From: Rubrimonas sp036770645
GTDB lineage: Bacteria > Pseudomonadota > Alphaproteobacteria > Rhodobacterales > Rhodobacteraceae
Assembly: GCA_036770645.1 (NCBI GenBank)
Contig: DAIPIU010000090.1
Span: 1-8,460 of the forward strand
Direction: 5' to 3'
DNA length: 8,460 bases
Shown here: positions 6,811 to 8,460 of the stretch, piece by piece
Position numbering within the stretch: the first letter of the stretch is position 1
Layout: the number at the start of each line of letters is the position of its first letter
Made by a program: the position numbers and the translations under genes
Notes under the pieces: model-generated
What the model was told of the DNA's origin: nothing
Databases searched by the model: none
The model's input: only the letters and a program-made list of their open reading frames with translations

Positions 6811-6824
6811 TTGACACCGGTCAA
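6811..6824. promoter_or_regulatory. FNR/FnrL-type binding site upstream of hemN
   Basis: TTGAC-ACCG-GTCAA has perfectly inverted five-base arms with a four-base spacer. It fits the FNR/FnrL site TTGAY-N4-RTCAA known from oxygen-regulated promoters, including hemN/hemZ of Rhodobacter. It lies 62 bp before the hemN ATG. With an activator centred at -41.5, transcription would begin near 6859 and the -10 would fall about 6847-6852 (GATCCT, a weak match). This predicts activation of hemN at low oxygen. Confidence 0.7.
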
Positions 6825-6846
6825 GGCGGGGGCGGAGCCCCCCGCC
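6825..6846 (+). terminator. GC hairpin after pgk
   Basis: GGCGGGGG (6825-6832) pairs perfectly with CCCCCGCC (6839-6846) around a six-base loop. It starts right after the FNR-type site and 21 bases after the pgk stop, so it could end the pgk transcript or stabilise its 3' end. No T tract follows. If hemN transcription begins near 6859, the hairpin is not part of that mRNA. Confidence 0.4.
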
Positions 6847-6886
6847 GATCCTGCGCGCCACAGGACACGCGCGCAGGAGACGCCCC

Positions 6887-8233
6887 ATGGACCCCGTCAT
6901 CGCCCGACACGCCGAGCGCCGCGTGCCCCGCTACACCTCCTACCCCACGGCTCCGCATTTCTCGGGCATGGACGAGGACACCTGGCGCGGCTGGCTGGGG
7001 GCGATCCCGCAGGACGCGGAGCTGTCGCTGTACCTGCATGTCCCGTTCTGCCGGAAGGTCTGCTGGTACTGCGGCTGCAACATGAAGCTCGCCGCGCGCG
7101 AGGCCCCGGTGCGCGCCTATGCCGCGACGCTGGCGAAGGAGGTCGCGCTGCTGGCCGCCGCCCTGCCGGGCCGCCGCCGGGTCGGCCACATCCACTGGGG
7201 CGGCGGCACGCCCACCGCGATGCCCGCCGACTGCATGGCCGAGGTCATGGGCGCGCTGCGCGCCGCCTTCGACCTGGCGCCGGGGGCCGAGATCGCGGTC
7301 GAGATCGACCCGCGCACGCTCGAGGACCGCATGGCCTGGGCGTTGGGCGACATGGGCTTCACCCGCGCCTCGCTGGGCGTGCAGGAGTTCGACGCGACGG
7401 TGCAGGCCGCGATCAACCGCATCCAGCCCTTCGAGACCGTGGCGCATGCGGTGGGTGAACTGCGCGCCTCCGGCGTCTCGGCGATCAACTTCGACCTGAT
7501 GTACGGCCTGCCGCACCAGACGGTCGAGACGGTCGAGGCGACGGTCGAGCGCGCGGTGGATTTGGGGCCGTCGCGCATCGCCATCTTCGGCTATGCCCAT
7601 GTGCCGTGGATGGCCAAGAACCAGCGCATGCTGCCCGAGGACGCGCTGCCCGACGCCGCCGCCCGCTTCGCGCAGGCCGAGGCCGCGGCGTGCCTGCTGG
7701 TGGCGCATGGCTATGAGCGCATCGGGCTGGACCATTTCGCGCTGCCGTCGGACCCGATGGCGCATGCGGCGCGCGAGGGGCGGCTGCGGCGCAACTTCCA
7801 GGGCTACACCGACGACGCCTCGGCGCATCTGCTGGGGCTGGGCGCGACCTCGATCGGGCTGACGCCCGACGGATACGTGCAGAACATCGCCGAGACGGGG
7901 GCCTGGGCGCGCGCGGTCGAGGCCGGGCATCTGCCGGTGCACCGGGGGCTGGCGCTGAAGGGCGACGACCGGCTGCGCGCCGCGGTGATCGAGCGGCTGA
8001 TGTGCGACATGGAGGTGGACGTGGCGGCGGCCGCCTTCGCCCATGGCGAGGGGCCGGGGTATTTCGCCGGCGAGATGGCGGCGCTGCGCCCCTTCGTCGA
8101 GGACGGGCTGGTGGAGCTGCACCACGGCCGCGTCCGCGTGGCCGAGCGCGGGCGGCCCGCCCTGCGCGCCGTGGCGGCGGTGTTCGACGCCTATCTGGAC
8201 AGCGGCGCGGGGCGGCACGCGGTCGCGGTGTGA
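6887..8233 (+). CDS. hemN: Oxygen-independent coproporphyrinogen III oxidase (radical SAM)
   Basis: The 448-residue cytoplasmic enzyme decarboxylates two propionates of coproporphyrinogen III to give protoporphyrinogen IX without oxygen, in heme and bacteriochlorophyll synthesis. The HemN-specific start RYTSYPTAPHF (15-25) is present. The radical-SAM cluster motif is HVPFCRKVCWYCGC, with C55, C59 and C62 binding the 4Fe-4S cluster and C64 also conserved in true HemN. GGGTPT (105-110), LGVQEF, NFDLMYGLPHQT, YAHVPWMAKNQ, GLDHFALP and NFQGYT are all found in genuine HemN. Related HemW proteins lack the N-terminal RYTSYP region and several of these blocks, so HemW is unlikely. The length matches the family. 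The ATG at 6887 has AGGAG seven bases upstream. An FNR-type site precedes it, fitting low-oxygen induction. It sits between pgk and the aldolase gene but has no direct biochemical link to them. Confidence 0.95.
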   Translation: MDPVIARHAERRVPRYTSYPTAPHFSGMDEDTWRGWLGAIPQDAELSLYLHVPFCRKVCWYCGCNMKLAAREAPVRAYAATLAKEVALLAAALPGRRRVGHIHWGGGTPTAMPADCMAEVMGALRAAFDLAPGAEIAVEIDPRTLEDRMAWALGDMGFTRASLGVQEFDATVQAAINRIQPFETVAHAVGELRASGVSAINFDLMYGLPHQTVETVEATVERAVDLGPSRIAIFGYAHVPWMAKNQRMLPEDALPDAAARFAQAEAAACLLVAHGYERIGLDHFALPSDPMAHAAREGRLRRNFQGYTDDASAHLLGLGATSIGLTPDGYVQNIAETGAWARAVEAGHLPVHRGLALKGDDRLRAAVIERLMCDMEVDVAAAAFAHGEGPGYFAGEMAALRPFVEDGLVELHHGRVRVAERGRPALRAVAAVFDAYLDSGAGRHAVAV

Positions 8234-8259
8234 CCGCCGGGGCCACGCGCGGCCGCCAT

Positions 8260-8285
8260 CGCTGCGGCGCAGCGCGGATTTTCTT
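8260..8285 (+). terminator. Probable hemN terminator (hairpin plus T-rich tract)
   Basis: CGCTGC (8260-8265) pairs with GCAGCG (8269-8274) around GGC, and CGGATTTTCTT follows. This is the only hairpin in the window followed by a T-rich stretch, though a CGGA interruption weakens it. It lies 26 bases after the hemN stop. The core CTGCGGCGCAG also fits CTGC-N3-GCAG, the reported target of the PHB-granule regulator PhaR, so an operator role is an alternative. Confidence 0.45.
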
Positions 8286-8313
8286 GACCGCGCCGCGGCC
8301 CGCACGCTAGCCG
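8284..8313 (+). promoter_or_regulatory. Possible promoter of the aldolase gene
   Basis: TTGACC (8284-8289) matches five of six bases of the -35 consensus. A weak -10, TAGCCG (8308-8313), follows after 18 bp; GCTAGC (8306-8311) lies across it. The start would be near 8320, some 25 bases before the ATG. The -35 directly adjoins the T-rich end of the presumed hemN terminator. Confidence 0.45.
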
Positions 8314-8345
8314 GGCCGCACCTGCAGTCGCCCCGAGGGACCCCC

Positions 8346-8460
8346 ATGAAAGCCACCCGCGCCGTCCAGAAGATCCTCGCCAGCTACGAGGGCGAGACCC
8401 CCGGGGTGAAGGGCAAGCTGTGCCAGATGCTGATGGCCGGCAAGCTCGGCGGCACCGGCA
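8346..8460 (+). CDS. fba: Class I fructose-bisphosphate aldolase, N-terminus only
   Basis: Only 38 codons and one further base are present before the window ends. The protein begins MKATRAVQKILASYEG and continues to KLGGTG. I recognise this as the start of the class I aldolase of Rhodobacterales, which cleaves fructose 1,6-bisphosphate into two triose phosphates or makes it in gluconeogenesis. The Schiff-base lysine and the rest of the barrel lie beyond the edge, so activity cannot be checked. The ATG is preceded by GAGGGA (8335-8340) with a five-base spacer. Its place after gap and pgk fits a glycolytic cluster. The assignment rests on a short stretch recalled from known sequences; class II is unlikely because the start differs. 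Confidence 0.8.
   Translation, partial: MKATRAVQKILASYEGETPGVKGKLCQMLMAGKLGGTG

Noticed and set aside
6887..8233. HemW-type (heme chaperone) annotation for the radical-SAM gene
   Set aside because: RYTSYPTAPHF, the fourth Cys in CxxxCxxCxC and NFQGYT are marks of genuine HemN.

Overview
The window looks like chromosomal DNA from a high-GC alphaproteobacterium, most likely of the order Rhodobacterales (Rhodobacter/Paracoccus/Roseobacter relatives). Three things support this. Coding regions are very GC-rich with strong third-position GC. The partial tRNA-His at the left edge carries an A, not the usual C, at the discriminator position, a known peculiarity of one alphaproteobacterial clade. The glycolytic genes, including a class I-type fructose-bisphosphate aldolase start, read like those I remember from Rhodobacterales. 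The genus cannot be told from the sequence alone.

Left part (1-2653). The 3' end of tRNA-His(GTG) is followed by about 460 bases with no credible gene. The first 156 bases of that stretch are clearly less GC-rich (about 55%) and hold a palindrome, a short direct repeat and a perfect hairpin. Two genes on the minus strand follow: a GNAT N-acetyltransferase (513-1052) and a soluble cytochrome P450 (1259-2653). A 15-bp stem hairpin containing an 11-G run separates them.

Right part (2756-8460, all plus strand). A gene for an L-lactate dehydrogenase-type enzyme diverges from the P450 gene. After it come gap (GAPDH), an unrecognised small protein with a CxxC...CxxC zinc-ribbon pattern, an unrecognised small coiled-coil/membrane protein whose start overlaps the previous stop, pgk (phosphoglycerate kinase), hemN (oxygen-independent coproporphyrinogen III oxidase) and the first 38 codons of a class I fructose-bisphosphate aldolase. 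The gap-to-pgk stretch looks like one transcription unit. hemN and the aldolase each appear to have their own promoter.

How the genes work together. Gap, Pgk and the aldolase form the reversible triose-phosphate segment of glycolysis and gluconeogenesis. The lactate dehydrogenase adds pyruvate/lactate redox exchange. HemN makes protoporphyrin precursors when oxygen is low. A perfect inverted repeat TTGAC-N4-GTCAA, matching the FNR/FnrL site, lies 7 bp after the pgk stop and 62 bp before the hemN start, so hemN is probably switched on under low oxygen separately from its glycolytic neighbours.

I found no phage genes, insertion sequence, CRISPR array or obvious defence system. Most of the window is ordinary central metabolism. 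The parts least explained by known families are the two small genes between gap and pgk, the G-run hairpin upstream of the acetyltransferase gene, and the lower-GC segment after the tRNA.
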